A DNA stretch of 6,649 nt from Dethiothermospora halolimnae (lineage in GTDB: Bacteria > Bacillota > Clostridia > Tissierellales > VENL01), in the NCBI RefSeq assembly GCF_037577855.1, contig NZ_JBAKFX010000105.1, positions 1-6,649 of the forward strand, written 5' to 3'. Below the pieces are notes generated by a model, which saw nothing but the letters and a program-made list of their open reading frames with translations, had not been told where the DNA came from and searched no databases. Shown piece after piece: positions 1 to 6,271 of the stretch (its first letter is position 1; each line of letters opens with the position of its first letter). The position numbers and the translations under genes are program-made.

Positions 1-9
1 AAATTTCAT
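1..9 (-). CDS. 5' end of a leftward gene cut by the window edge
   Basis: Only three codons (Met-Lys-Phe) lie inside the window. The start is supported by a GAGGAG ribosome binding site at 17-22 on the minus strand, seven bases before the ATG. The gene is divergent from the aminotransferase at 276 and shares with it a 266-bp AT-rich intergenic region. The product cannot be identified from three residues. The call rests only on the well-spaced binding site and start codon. Confidence 0.5.
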
Positions 10-195
10 GTCTGCTCTCCTCGTATTTTATTTGTATATTTTAAAGATTCGACATAAAATCTAAAATTCCTTTTTGAGATTTTTTCCATTTCATTTTAAT
101 AATTATTTTTCATGCGATAGCCCTGTATTTAAATTCCTTCATAAAAAAGATAAATTAATCTATATTCATTAAATAAAAAATATGATATCATTATA

Positions 196-223
196 TTGGA
201 AATGAAAGATTGAAAACTAATAT
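196..223 (+). promoter_or_regulatory. weak candidate promoter for the aminotransferase gene
   Basis: TTGGAA at 196-201 and TAATAT at 218-223 are separated by 16 bases; each box matches 4 of 6 consensus bases. TATAGT at 221-226 is an alternative -10 box. The whole 10-275 interval is AT-rich, so such matches are expected by chance. Apart from this, the partial-gene ribosome binding site and the one at 263-270, I see nothing defined in the interval. Confidence 0.22.
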
Positions 224-262
224 AGTTATTTTTCATTTAATACTAGAGTTTGTTAAATTTTT

Positions 263-270
263 GAGGAGGG
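263..270 (+). promoter_or_regulatory. ribosome binding site that fixes the aminotransferase start
   Basis: GAGGAGGG lies five bases before the ATG at 276. The reading frame is open back to an ATG at 210, but that codon has no Shine-Dalgarno sequence and would add 22 residues outside the family fold. This site therefore decides the start. Confidence 0.9.
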
Positions 271-275
271 ATAAT

Positions 276-1469
276 ATGAAATTATCAGAAAGAGTTACAT
301 CAATGCAAGCTTCCCCCATAAGGAAGTTAGTTCCATTTGCAGAAGAGGCGAAAAAAAATGGTAAAAAGGTTTATCACCTAAATATAGGTCAACCTGATAT
401 TCCCACACCAGCTTCTTTCTTTGAGGCAGTAAAGAACTTTGATGAAGAGGTATTAGCATATTCTTTTTCACAGGGATTACCAAAGTTAATAAAAAGTTTT
501 ATAAACTATTATAAAAAATATGATATTCATTTTGAAGAAGATGAAGTAGTTGTTACTAATGGTGGTAGTGAGGCTTTATTATTCTCTCTTCTAGCTACTT
601 GTGACCACGGTGATGAAGTACTTATACCAGAACCTTTTTACACAAATTACAATGGTTTTGGATCTTCTGCAGGCATAAGTGTTGTTCCCATAACAACTAA
701 AGCTGAAGATGGATTTAAGTTACCCAATAAAGAAACTATACAAAAACTTATAAGTGATAAGACTAAAGCAATATTACTATCAAACCCAGGAAATCCCACT
801 GGAGCTATATATACTAAAGAAGAAATCTATATGTTAAGGGATTTAGCTAAGGAAAATGATTTATTTATTATTGCAGATGAGGTTTATAGGGAATTTGTTT
901 ATGATGGATTTGAGTATATGAGTTTTGCCCATTTAGAAGATATAAGTGATAGGGTTATTATAACTGATAGTATCTCAAAAAGGTACAGTGCTTGTGGTGC
1001 TAGAATTGGCTCAATAGCTTCTAAAAATAAGGATTTAATGAAAGAAATTATTAAACTATGCCAAAGTAGATTATGTGTTCCAACAATTGAGCAAATAGGT
1101 GCTGCAGCCTTAGCTGATCTAGGAAAAGAATACTTTGATGAAACCGTAGAAGAGTATAGAAAAAGAAGAGATGTAGTATATGATGCATTATCAAATATGG
1201 ATGGAGTAATTTGTAAAAAACCCCATGGTGCATTCTACATTATAGCAAAACTACCAGTGGAAGATGCTGAAGATTTTGTTGTTTGGTTACTTAAAGAATT
1301 TGATGTTAATAATGAAACTGTTATGATGGCTCCTGCTGAAGGGTTCTACGCAACTGAAGGTTTAGGAAAAGATGAAGTTAGATTATCATATGTATTAAAC
1401 GAAAAAGATTTAAAAAAGGCAATGGATATATTGGAAAAAGGATTAGAAGTATATTCTAACAAAAAATAA
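276..1469 (+). CDS. PLP-dependent aminotransferase, class I/II (aspartate aminotransferase-like)
   Basis: A 397-residue fold-type I aminotransferase, full length for the AspC/AspB-like group, expected to be a cytosolic homodimer moving an amino group between an amino acid and a 2-oxo acid. Visible motifs in order: GQPD near 38-41, GGSEA at 96-100 (phosphate-binding region), NPGNPTG at 170-176, ADEVY at 200-204 (Asp201 should contact the pyridine nitrogen, Tyr204 the ring oxygen), SISK with the Schiff-base Lys235, ARIG with Arg243, GAFY at 318-321, and EVRLSY with Arg369, the expected carboxylate-binding arginine. The usual GWRIG is GARIG here. Substrate cannot be assigned from sequence; aspartate or an aromatic or branched-chain amino acid are all possible. 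It stands alone, with its own ribosome binding site and a terminator 15 bases after the stop. Confidence 0.93.
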   Translation: MKLSERVTSMQASPIRKLVPFAEEAKKNGKKVYHLNIGQPDIPTPASFFEAVKNFDEEVLAYSFSQGLPKLIKSFINYYKKYDIHFEEDEVVVTNGGSEALLFSLLATCDHGDEVLIPEPFYTNYNGFGSSAGISVVPITTKAEDGFKLPNKETIQKLISDKTKAILLSNPGNPTGAIYTKEEIYMLRDLAKENDLFIIADEVYREFVYDGFEYMSFAHLEDISDRVIITDSISKRYSACGARIGSIASKNKDLMKEIIKLCQSRLCVPTIEQIGAAALADLGKEYFDETVEEYRKRRDVVYDALSNMDGVICKKPHGAFYIIAKLPVEDAEDFVVWLLKEFDVNNETVMMAPAEGFYATEGLGKDEVRLSYVLNEKDLKKAMDILEKGLEVYSNKK

Positions 1470-1483
1470 AAAAAATTCAGTCT

Positions 1484-1511
1484 AGAGGAAGTTTAACTTC
1501 CTCTCTTTTTT
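1484..1511. terminator. intrinsic terminator shared by convergent genes
   Basis: A 9-bp stem (1484-1492 with 1496-1504) and three-base loop are followed on the plus strand by C and six T. On the minus strand the same stem is followed, after a short gap, by a run of eight T (complement of 1468-1475 region). It sits between the stop of the aminotransferase (1469) and the stop of the Cys-rich gene (1515), so it probably works in both directions, best for the plus strand. Confidence 0.85.
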
Positions 1512-1514
1512 ATG

Positions 1515-1664
1515 TTAGTGTTCTTGTCTAAGAGATCTCTCAAATATTTCACATTTGTCAGCATTACAATATCCATCAATATTATGCATACAAGTAATAG
1601 CTCCACATTTTTTCAATCTACTGGTCATTTCTGACTTAATGTTATTTATTAAATTCTTTTTCAT
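1515..1664 (-). CDS. 49-residue four-cysteine protein, DUF1540-like
   Basis: This short reading frame encodes 49 residues with a basic N-terminal half and four cysteines at 20, 25, 33 and 38 (C-x4-C-x7-C-x4-C). The core reads CMHNIDGYCNADKCEI. The spacing and the N-x-D-G-x-C-x-A pattern recall DUF1540-type small clostridial proteins, probable metal (zinc or iron) binders of unknown role; the family link is inference. That it is a real gene is supported by an AGGGGG ribosome binding site at 1673-1678 eight bases before the ATG, a near-consensus promoter at 1699-1727, and a terminator directly after the stop. No signal peptide or membrane segment is seen. It is transcribed alone. Confidence 0.8.
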   Translation of the reverse strand: MKKNLINNIKSEMTSRLKKCGAITCMHNIDGYCNADKCEIFERSLRQEH

Positions 1665-1698
1665 TCTACATTCCCCCTAATAATTTGTTTGTAATATA

Positions 1699-1727
1699 AG
1701 TATACCATAGGTTACGATTTATGTCAA
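1699..1727 (-). promoter_or_regulatory. strong sigma-A promoter of the Cys-rich small gene
   Basis: On the minus strand TTGACA (1722-1727) is followed after 17 bases by TATACT (1699-1704), preceded by TGG, which gives an extended -10. This is the best promoter match in the window. The predicted start of transcription, near 1692, leaves a leader of about 28 bases carrying the ribosome binding site. Confidence 0.85.
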
Positions 1728-1862
1728 GTAAGTTTTCTGATATTTGCAAACAATTTATTATAAATTGCAAAACTCCGACTCCAAAACAGAATACCTATGG
1801 AAAAATGAAATTTTATATAGCCTCCCTTCAAAATATAGTTGTTATTTGTCAATTAATATGTT
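1728..1862. other. non-coding spacer with a weak dyad
   Basis: AT-rich DNA between the hairpin at 1863 and the Cys-rich gene promoter. The one structure seen is an imperfect dyad: CAATTTA (1751-1757) opposite TAAATTG (1761-1767), flanked by TTTGCAA (1743-1749) and TTGCAAA (1765-1771). It lies upstream of the promoter's -35 box and could be a regulator site, but nothing supports this beyond position. Open frames here have no ribosome binding site and cross the hairpin, so I do not call them genes. Confidence 0.3.
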
Positions 1863-1902
1863 ATGTAAAGAAGGGGGCAATTCATTGCCCCCTTCTTTAC
1901 AT
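1863..1902. terminator. 18-bp perfect hairpin, probable terminator of the 1950-2720 gene
   Basis: Arms 1863-1880 and 1885-1902 pair perfectly around the loop TTCA. The core is GGGGGCAA/TTGCCCCC, with outer A/T-rich TAAAGAA/TTCTTTA sections. It lies 47 bases past the stop of the leftward gene at 1950. There is no unpaired T-run; the T-rich outer arm (TTCTTTA) could serve instead, so termination is likely but not certain. It resembles the hairpin at 6401-6448. Confidence 0.6.
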
Positions 1903-1949
1903 ACTATTATACTTATTAATTTTTAATAGATATTATGTTTTTTATTTTA

Positions 1950-2720
1950 TTATTCTATAAAATCGTTAATTGTGTATTCTTCCCCTTCCAATTGGTTCAC
2001 CACATTTATAATTTTTTCTTTAACCTTATGACTATTTTCCGTGAATATTCTCTTATTAGCTACCAAAGGACTGGGCTTTAGGGATATACTTACATTCCCC
2101 TTCTCACTTGTAAGATTTAATATTCCCCGCTCATAAAGTCTAATATTAGCAAGAATCAATGTTGGTAAATTTAATTCATTAATTTCGTTCTCTATATTTT
2201 CATCAACATTATTATATTCATATTTTGTAAATCCAGTCATTATTAGTATCAATTTAGTAAGGGTATCCTCTTCATAATAGAATCTATCGAAGTTGTTTTC
2301 ATTGATACAGTTTGCTAGATACCTCTTTGTCTCCATTTTAGGAAAAATCCAAAGTATATGGGATTTACTTTGGTCTTTTATTGGAGAATTATATTCAAAA
2401 AAGTTTTTTATAAAATTCATAGTATAATATAAATCGTCTTTAGAAATATTAATATTAGTTTTCTTATTCTCTTTATACCCTTTATAAGCTATATAGCTTA
2501 ATGCTAACATAGCTAAAAGACTATTTTCTTCTTCATTATCATATCTAATTGTATAATATTCATCAGCCTTTACTGGAAATGAAGCGATATTATTCATTAT
2601 ATAGGATATTTCATTAAAACTAAAAATTTCTTTTTTTATGGGATCTATTTTTTCTTTTATAATTTTACTAAAAACAATAACATCTTCAGGTAAATTTGAT
2701 TTATATTTATTCAAATCCAT
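1950..2720 (-). CDS. hypothetical protein, 256 residues
   Basis: I do not recognise a family. The protein is rich in Lys, Glu, Asn, Ile and Tyr, looks soluble and mainly helical, and has no signal peptide, no clear membrane segment and no cysteine cluster. The most hydrophobic stretch (about 67-80, SLLAMLALSYIAYKG) looks like a buried helix rather than a membrane span. The C-terminal part (about 195-256) alternates short strands and ends in acidic residues. The start is well supported: AAAGGAGAG at 2728-2736 is seven bases before the ATG. The gene stands alone, ends at the hairpin 1863-1902 and is divergent from the potassium channel, sharing a 188-bp intergenic region. That arrangement allows co-regulation, but no operator was found. 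Base composition matches its neighbours. Confidence 0.85.
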   Translation of the reverse strand: MDLNKYKSNLPEDVIVFSKIIKEKIDPIKKEIFSFNEISYIMNNIASFPVKADEYYTIRYDNEEENSLLAMLALSYIAYKGYKENKKTNINISKDDLYYTMNFIKNFFEYNSPIKDQSKSHILWIFPKMETKRYLANCINENNFDRFYYEEDTLTKLILIMTGFTKYEYNNVDENIENEINELNLPTLILANIRLYERGILNLTSEKGNVSISLKPSPLVANKRIFTENSHKVKEKIINVVNQLEGEEYTINDFIE

Positions 2721-2783
2721 TGAGTATCTCTCCTTTAATATTAGCTTTTGACATAAAGGTTGTCTTTATATTGATATAAAAAT

Positions 2784-2812
2784 GTAATAGTTAGAATTTT
2801 TTATAGTTTCAA
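2784..2812 (-). promoter_or_regulatory. candidate promoter of the 256-residue protein
   Basis: On the minus strand TTGAAA (2807-2812) is 17 bases before TATTAC (2784-2789). The -35 box matches 5 of 6 consensus bases and the -10 box 4 of 6. It is correctly placed for the gene starting at 2720, but the region is so AT-rich that confidence is low. Confidence 0.35.
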
Positions 2813-2870
2813 AAAAAATTATGAAATTATATATATATTGAATAATTTATCTAAGTAATAATTAAAATAA

Positions 2871-2876
2871 TATAAT
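2871..2876 (+). promoter_or_regulatory. candidate -10 box for the potassium channel gene
   Basis: A perfect TATAAT lies 33 bases before the channel's ribosome binding site region. There is no good -35 box at normal spacing; TTGAAT at 2838-2843 is 27 bases away, too far for a sigma-A promoter. The call rests on the -10 match and position. Confidence 0.3.
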
Positions 2877-2908
2877 AATTACATCTTTATAAAAAAACAT
2901 TGGAGTGA

Positions 2909-3943
2909 TTGGATATAATTAACTTAGTTATTTTCCTAAAAAAAATACATATGTCTATGATTTCTGCTAAGTTATATAAATCTCTTCTAATGGTTATAAT
3001 TTTTATAATACTTTGTTCAGGGCTTTTTTACTATTTTGAAGTAGATGTAAATCCTAAAATAAATAGTATTTTAGATGCATTATGGTGGGGATTTGTAACC
3101 AGTACAACCGTTGGATATGGAGATATCTATCCAATAACTAATGCCGGTAGGTTCATTGCCATATTTGTTATGTTAATAGGTATTGGAATTTTTGGATTCA
3201 TTACAGCATCGGTTGCATCTATATTGGTAGAAAAAAACCTTAAAAAGGGGATGGGGCTTTTGGATGTAAATTTTGAAAACCACATAATAATAATAGGTTG
3301 GAATTTCCGTTCCAAGTCGATTATAGAAGAACTAATAAATGAAGATAAAAATATTAAAATTGTTTTAATAGATAATATAGAAAGTAATCCATATCATAAT
3401 AAAAACATTTCATATATAAAAGGAGATGGGTGGAATGAGAAAGTTTTAAATAGAGCAAACATTGAAGAAGCAAAAATAGCCATAGTACTTTCAGATAAAA
3501 ATAATGAAAATAAAGAAATGTCCGATGCTAAATCAGTTTTAATTTCATTGGCAATAGATAGATTAAATCCAAATATTTATCTTGTAACAGAGGTATTAAA
3601 TCATAATAATATTGTTCACTTTGAAAGGGCAAATGTAAATGATATTATAGTAAGCAATGAAATAGAAAGTAAAATATTAGTAAGAAGTATCCTTTATAAA
3701 GGTGTAAATAAAGCCTTTAAAGAACTAATAACCAATGCCTATGGAAATGAAATATATGAAACAGAGATTGAACCTAAATATATAGGTAAAACCTATGAAG
3801 AGTTAGTAAAGGATTTTCTATTGATTAATGTCACAATAATAGGTTTCTATAGAGATGATAATACATATCTGAATCCATCTAAAGATACCCTTTTAAAAAA
3901 ATCAGATCATATTATATATATAGCTTCTAAAGAAATAATATAA
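2909..3943 (+). CDS. two-helix potassium channel with RCK (TrkA-N/TrkA-C) domain
   Basis: A membrane potassium channel of the MthK/YugO type; four subunits would form the pore and the cytoplasmic RCK domains would gate it. Visible order: transmembrane helix 1 (about 22-43), pore helix, selectivity filter TTVGYGD at 66-72, transmembrane helix 2 (about 81-107), RCK N-domain from about 124 with the dinucleotide-fold motif IIIIGWNFRS (126-135), a beta-2 acidic residue in VLIDN and the GDGWNE element, then a C-terminal RCK_C domain (about 275-344). At 344 residues it is normal for the family. The start is uncertain: an in-frame TGA at 2906 rules out anything earlier, TTG at 2909 follows GGAG by only three bases, and the first ATG codons (2951, 2957) lack a ribosome binding site. 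All options keep both helices. Which ligand gates it cannot be told from sequence. Confidence 0.93.
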   Translation: MDIINLVIFLKKIHMSMISAKLYKSLLMVIIFIILCSGLFYYFEVDVNPKINSILDALWWGFVTSTTVGYGDIYPITNAGRFIAIFVMLIGIGIFGFITASVASILVEKNLKKGMGLLDVNFENHIIIIGWNFRSKSIIEELINEDKNIKIVLIDNIESNPYHNKNISYIKGDGWNEKVLNRANIEEAKIAIVLSDKNNENKEMSDAKSVLISLAIDRLNPNIYLVTEVLNHNNIVHFERANVNDIIVSNEIESKILVRSILYKGVNKAFKELITNAYGNEIYETEIEPKYIGKTYEELVKDFLLINVTIIGFYRDDNTYLNPSKDTLLKKSDHIIYIASKEII

Positions 3944-3976
3944 CCAAATAGCCCTAGGGCTATTTGATTATATTAT
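3935..3976. terminator. bidirectional terminator palindrome between convergent genes
   Basis: CAAATAGCCCT/AGGGCTATTTG at 3945-3966 is a perfect 22-bp palindrome. Its flanks also pair, ATAATATAA (3935-3943) with TTATATTAT (3968-3976), with a single C/A mismatch between. The structure contains the channel's stop codon and touches the stop of the MocR gene at 3976. Tails are A/T-rich in both directions rather than pure T-runs. Confidence 0.75.
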
Positions 3977-5466
3977 TATAAAAATGGTGTATAAACATCC
4001 ATTGGAATCTGACCTTCATTGGAATCTTCTAAAAATTGTCTTATAAGATTTGAAAGCTTTTTTACACTTAAATCTATTTCATCCCAATCTATTGAGGCAA
4101 TACTGAGTCTAAAGTGCTGATTATCTTTTTGGTCCACATAAAATAACGAACCAGGTACAAATATAATTCCATTTTTTGAACATAACTTATAAAGTTCATT
4201 TGATGAATATCCATTGGGAAGGGATATCCAAAAGTTTAATCCTCCATTTGGCTTACCCCATTTAACATTCTTTGGCAAATGTTTTTTAAGACTCTCTGTC
4301 ATTTTTTCAAGTCTTTTCTTATATAATGTTTCCATATTTATTATATGTTTTTTCCAAATCCCTTTTCTCAAATAAATGTCAAAAGCTCTTTGTATAAGTC
4401 CCGAAGTAAAGATATCTGAAGTATGTTTTGCAGATAAAACATCTGTATATATTGCCTTAGGTATTATCATAAAAGCTAGTCTTAAACCTGGCATAAATAT
4501 TTTTGAAAAGCTTTTTATATAAATAACCCTATCTTCTTCATCTATAGATTTTAGTGTATAACTTTTATTGTCATTAAATTTAAGATCACTTAAATAATCA
4601 TCTTCTATGATATATGTATTATATTCTTTAGCTAATTTTAAAATCCTTTCTTTCTTTTCCTTACTATAAGTATACCCTGTAGGATTTTGAAAGTTAGGCA
4701 TAACATAAATAAATTTAGGTCTAAAATTTTTAAGTTTATTTTCTAAGCTTATGATATCTATACCATCTTCTTTTATCGGGATTTCTATTATCTTAGCTTC
4801 TCTAGATTTAAATGCGGCAATGGCCCCAGTATAAGTGGGACTTTCTGTGAAGACTATATCCCCATAGTCTACTAAAGATTTAGTCAATATATCTATTCCC
4901 TGTTGAGCTCCCGAGATTATTTGTATATCATTTATATTGGATTTAATATTATAGCCCTCCAGGTACTGATGTATGGAGGCTCTTAAAGGATAATACCCTT
5001 GACTTTCTTGATAAACAAAGGCATTACCTCCATCTCTATCAAGAACTTCATTGATTACCTGTTTAAAGTCATTTACAGGAAATAAATTGGGGGTCGGAGC
5101 AGTACTAGCAAAGTTTATAACATTATTTAAGTTTCCTTGTTTCTTATACTCATTGGGATTATCCCCTATAGAAGATACATCTTCATTTATCACTATGTTT
5201 TGTATATCCCTTGTATTCATATCTTTAACAAAGGTACCACTACCTACTTTTTTATATACATAGCCCTCCCTTTCTAGAAGTTTATAAGCACTTACTACAG
5301 TAACATTATTAACCTCTAATATATTAGCTAACTTCCTAATAGGTGGCAACTTAGATTGGGATTTTATACTACCGGATTTAATTAAGTCTTTTATATTATT
5401 ATATAGTTGTATATAAAGATGTTGTCCATTTTTCTTGTTTAAAGTTATACTATCAAAATGATTCAT
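3976..5466 (-). CDS. MocR/GabR-family transcriptional regulator (GntR winged helix fused to aminotransferase domain)
   Basis: A 496-residue DNA-binding regulator that uses PLP, or its adduct with an amino compound, as effector; cytosolic, expected to be a domain-swapped dimer like GabR. Residues 1-80 form a GntR-type winged helix (LPPIRKLANILEVNN at 40-54, then the wing GSGTFV at 75-80). A linker to about 115 leads to the fold-type I domain: NFQNPTG at 258-264, EDDY at 288-291, SFSK with the PLP lysine Lys322, GLRL at 327-330, and HFRLS with Arg453 expected to bind a carboxylate. All cofactor residues are intact. GGAGG at 5473-5477 lies six bases before the ATG. No divergent target gene adjoins it, unlike gabR or pdxR, so its regulon (GABA, pyridoxine, taurine or other) is unknown. 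Autorepression is suggested by the repeats at 5517-5540. Confidence 0.93.
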   Translation of the reverse strand: MNHFDSITLNKKNGQHLYIQLYNNIKDLIKSGSIKSQSKLPPIRKLANILEVNNVTVVSAYKLLEREGYVYKKVGSGTFVKDMNTRDIQNIVINEDVSSIGDNPNEYKKQGNLNNVINFASTAPTPNLFPVNDFKQVINEVLDRDGGNAFVYQESQGYYPLRASIHQYLEGYNIKSNINDIQIISGAQQGIDILTKSLVDYGDIVFTESPTYTGAIAAFKSREAKIIEIPIKEDGIDIISLENKLKNFRPKFIYVMPNFQNPTGYTYSKEKKERILKLAKEYNTYIIEDDYLSDLKFNDNKSYTLKSIDEEDRVIYIKSFSKIFMPGLRLAFMIIPKAIYTDVLSAKHTSDIFTSGLIQRAFDIYLRKGIWKKHIINMETLYKKRLEKMTESLKKHLPKNVKWGKPNGGLNFWISLPNGYSSNELYKLCSKNGIIFVPGSLFYVDQKDNQHFRLSIASIDWDEIDLSVKKLSNLIRQFLEDSNEGQIPMDVYTPFL

Positions 5467-5516
5467 ACTAATCCTCCAATAAAATTATATATTTAATTTG
5501 TTGAAAATTCATATTG

Positions 5517-5540
5517 TTACCATACAATAATATTTTACCA
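5517..5540. promoter_or_regulatory. direct repeats, probable MocR operator
   Basis: TTACCA occurs at 5517-5522 and 5535-5540, in the same orientation and 18 bases apart. One copy overlaps the -10 box of the regulator's promoter, the other lies just past the predicted start of transcription. B. subtilis GabR is known to bind direct repeats of ATACCA, so the resemblance and position suggest autorepression. The inner copy also overlaps a dyad, TATTGT (5512-5517) and ACAATA (5524-5529). Confidence 0.5.
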
Positions 5541-5560
5541 AAATACTAGGTTTTATTCAA
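5532..5560 (-). promoter_or_regulatory. promoter of the MocR-family gene
   Basis: On the minus strand TTGAAT (5555-5560) is 17 bases before TAAAAT (5532-5537), preceded by TGG, an extended -10. Transcription would start near 5525, leaving a leader of about 59 bases. It lies immediately downstream of the terminator at 5562-5619, so the gene is independent of its upstream neighbour. Confidence 0.7.
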
Positions 5561-5561
5561 A

Positions 5562-5619
5562 AGTTTTTAAAAAAGGAGTAATTTTATGACATCATAAAAT
5601 TACTCCTTTTTTAAAAACT
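5562..5619. terminator. 28-bp-arm palindromic terminator after the RacA-like gene
   Basis: Arms 5562-5589 and 5592-5619 are perfectly complementary with only CA at the centre. The core is GGAGTAATTTTATGA with its complement, flanked by A6 on one side and T6 on the other, the pattern of an intrinsic terminator working in both directions. It begins 18 bases past the stop of the RacA-like gene at 5638 and ends one base before the -35 box of the MocR gene. Confidence 0.85.
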
Positions 5620-5637
5620 AAAATATATTTTCAATGG

Positions 5638-6231
5638 TTATGCTCGATTACTAAAAATTTTTTTTAAAAATCCTTTATTGGATTCTTGTTCTTTATTTAA
5701 CTTTTCCTTTATTTTAGCTAATTCATAGCTTTTTTCTTTCACCTTCATTTTTAACTTGGCATTTTCACAGATAAGTACGTCCCTTTCCTTACTATTTAAG
5801 TCCTCCCTTAACTGAACAACCTCTTCTTTTAAAGCATCTATAGCTTTTAAATTATTGTTTTCCCTTTCCATAAGCTTAGGGTTTATATGATTTAAAATTA
5901 TATCTTCTAACTTGGAAGAAAATTCTTCCAAACTATTATTTGTAATTGAAGTATTTGATGCTGTTGTTACAGCAGTTTCATCACTATTGTTTACTAAAAT
6001 TTCTGGAGAATTTAATATTAATTTTATTTGCTTGTTTGTAAATCCCTTTTCTTGTAATGATTTAATATACTTTAACGTTTCTATCTCTTTGTAAGTATAA
6101 TATCTATGATTTGCTTGATTTCTGGGAATCTCTAATTCAAATTCCTTTTCATAGTACCTAAGTACATGTGGTGGATAACCAGTTAATTCTGATACTTCTG
6201 ATATGGCATATTCAGTATCTTTTTCATCCAT
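5638..6231 (-). CDS. MerR-type helix-turn-helix protein with coiled coil, RacA-like
   Basis: A 197-residue protein with an N-terminal MerR-type DNA-binding domain: helix-turn-helix at about 8-28 (YAISEVSELTGYPPHVLRYY), wing NHRYYT at 41-46, and helices to about 75. A low-complexity Ser/Thr/Asn linker (about 81-100) leads to a charged coiled coil (about 122-187) and a short amphipathic basic tail, GFLKKIFSNRA. This layout fits the RacA/DUF3967-like group rather than classical metal- or drug-sensing MerR regulators, since no effector domain or metal-binding cysteines are present. In B. subtilis RacA links chromosome and cell pole during sporulation; the same job here is inference. Translation should be strong (site at 6235-6244). 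Single gene, closed by the terminator 5562-5619. A plain MerR-type transcription factor remains possible. Confidence 0.82.
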   Translation of the reverse strand: MDEKDTEYAISEVSELTGYPPHVLRYYEKEFELEIPRNQANHRYYTYKEIETLKYIKSLQEKGFTNKQIKLILNSPEILVNNSDETAVTTASNTSITNNSLEEFSSKLEDIILNHINPKLMERENNNLKAIDALKEEVVQLREDLNSKERDVLICENAKLKMKVKEKSYELAKIKEKLNKEQESNKGFLKKIFSNRA

Positions 6232-6234
6232 TAA

Positions 6235-6244
6235 ATCACCTCCT
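6235..6244 (-). promoter_or_regulatory. full-consensus ribosome binding site of the RacA-like gene
   Basis: AGGAGGTGAT is complementary to the end of 16S rRNA over ten bases, with normal spacing to the ATG at 6231. It is the strongest binding site in the window and fixes the start. Confidence 0.92.
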
Positions 6245-6271
6245 GCTTCATTGTACTATTTATTTACTTCT

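Noticed and set aside
55..95. AAAATCT/AGATTTT with a following T-run considered as a terminator
   Set aside because: The stem is seven A/T-rich pairs with a 14-base loop, too weak to call in DNA of this composition.
210..275. Upstream in-frame extension of the aminotransferase from an ATG at 210
   Set aside because: No ribosome binding site precedes it, the added residues do not resemble the family's N-terminus, and GAGGAGGG at 263-270 points clearly to 276.
1721..1960. Overlapping plus-strand open frames in the intergenic region
   Set aside because: They have no ribosome binding site, run through the promoter of the Cys-rich gene and the 18-bp hairpin, and the translations are low-complexity.
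276..5466. Aminotransferase and MocR-type regulator as a regulator-target pair
   Set aside because: They are over 2 kb apart with three other genes between, and no TTACCA pair was seen in the aminotransferase's upstream region.
5466..5525. Leader of the MocR gene considered as a riboswitch
   Set aside because: About 59 bases of A/T-rich sequence with no stable stems or recognisable conserved core.
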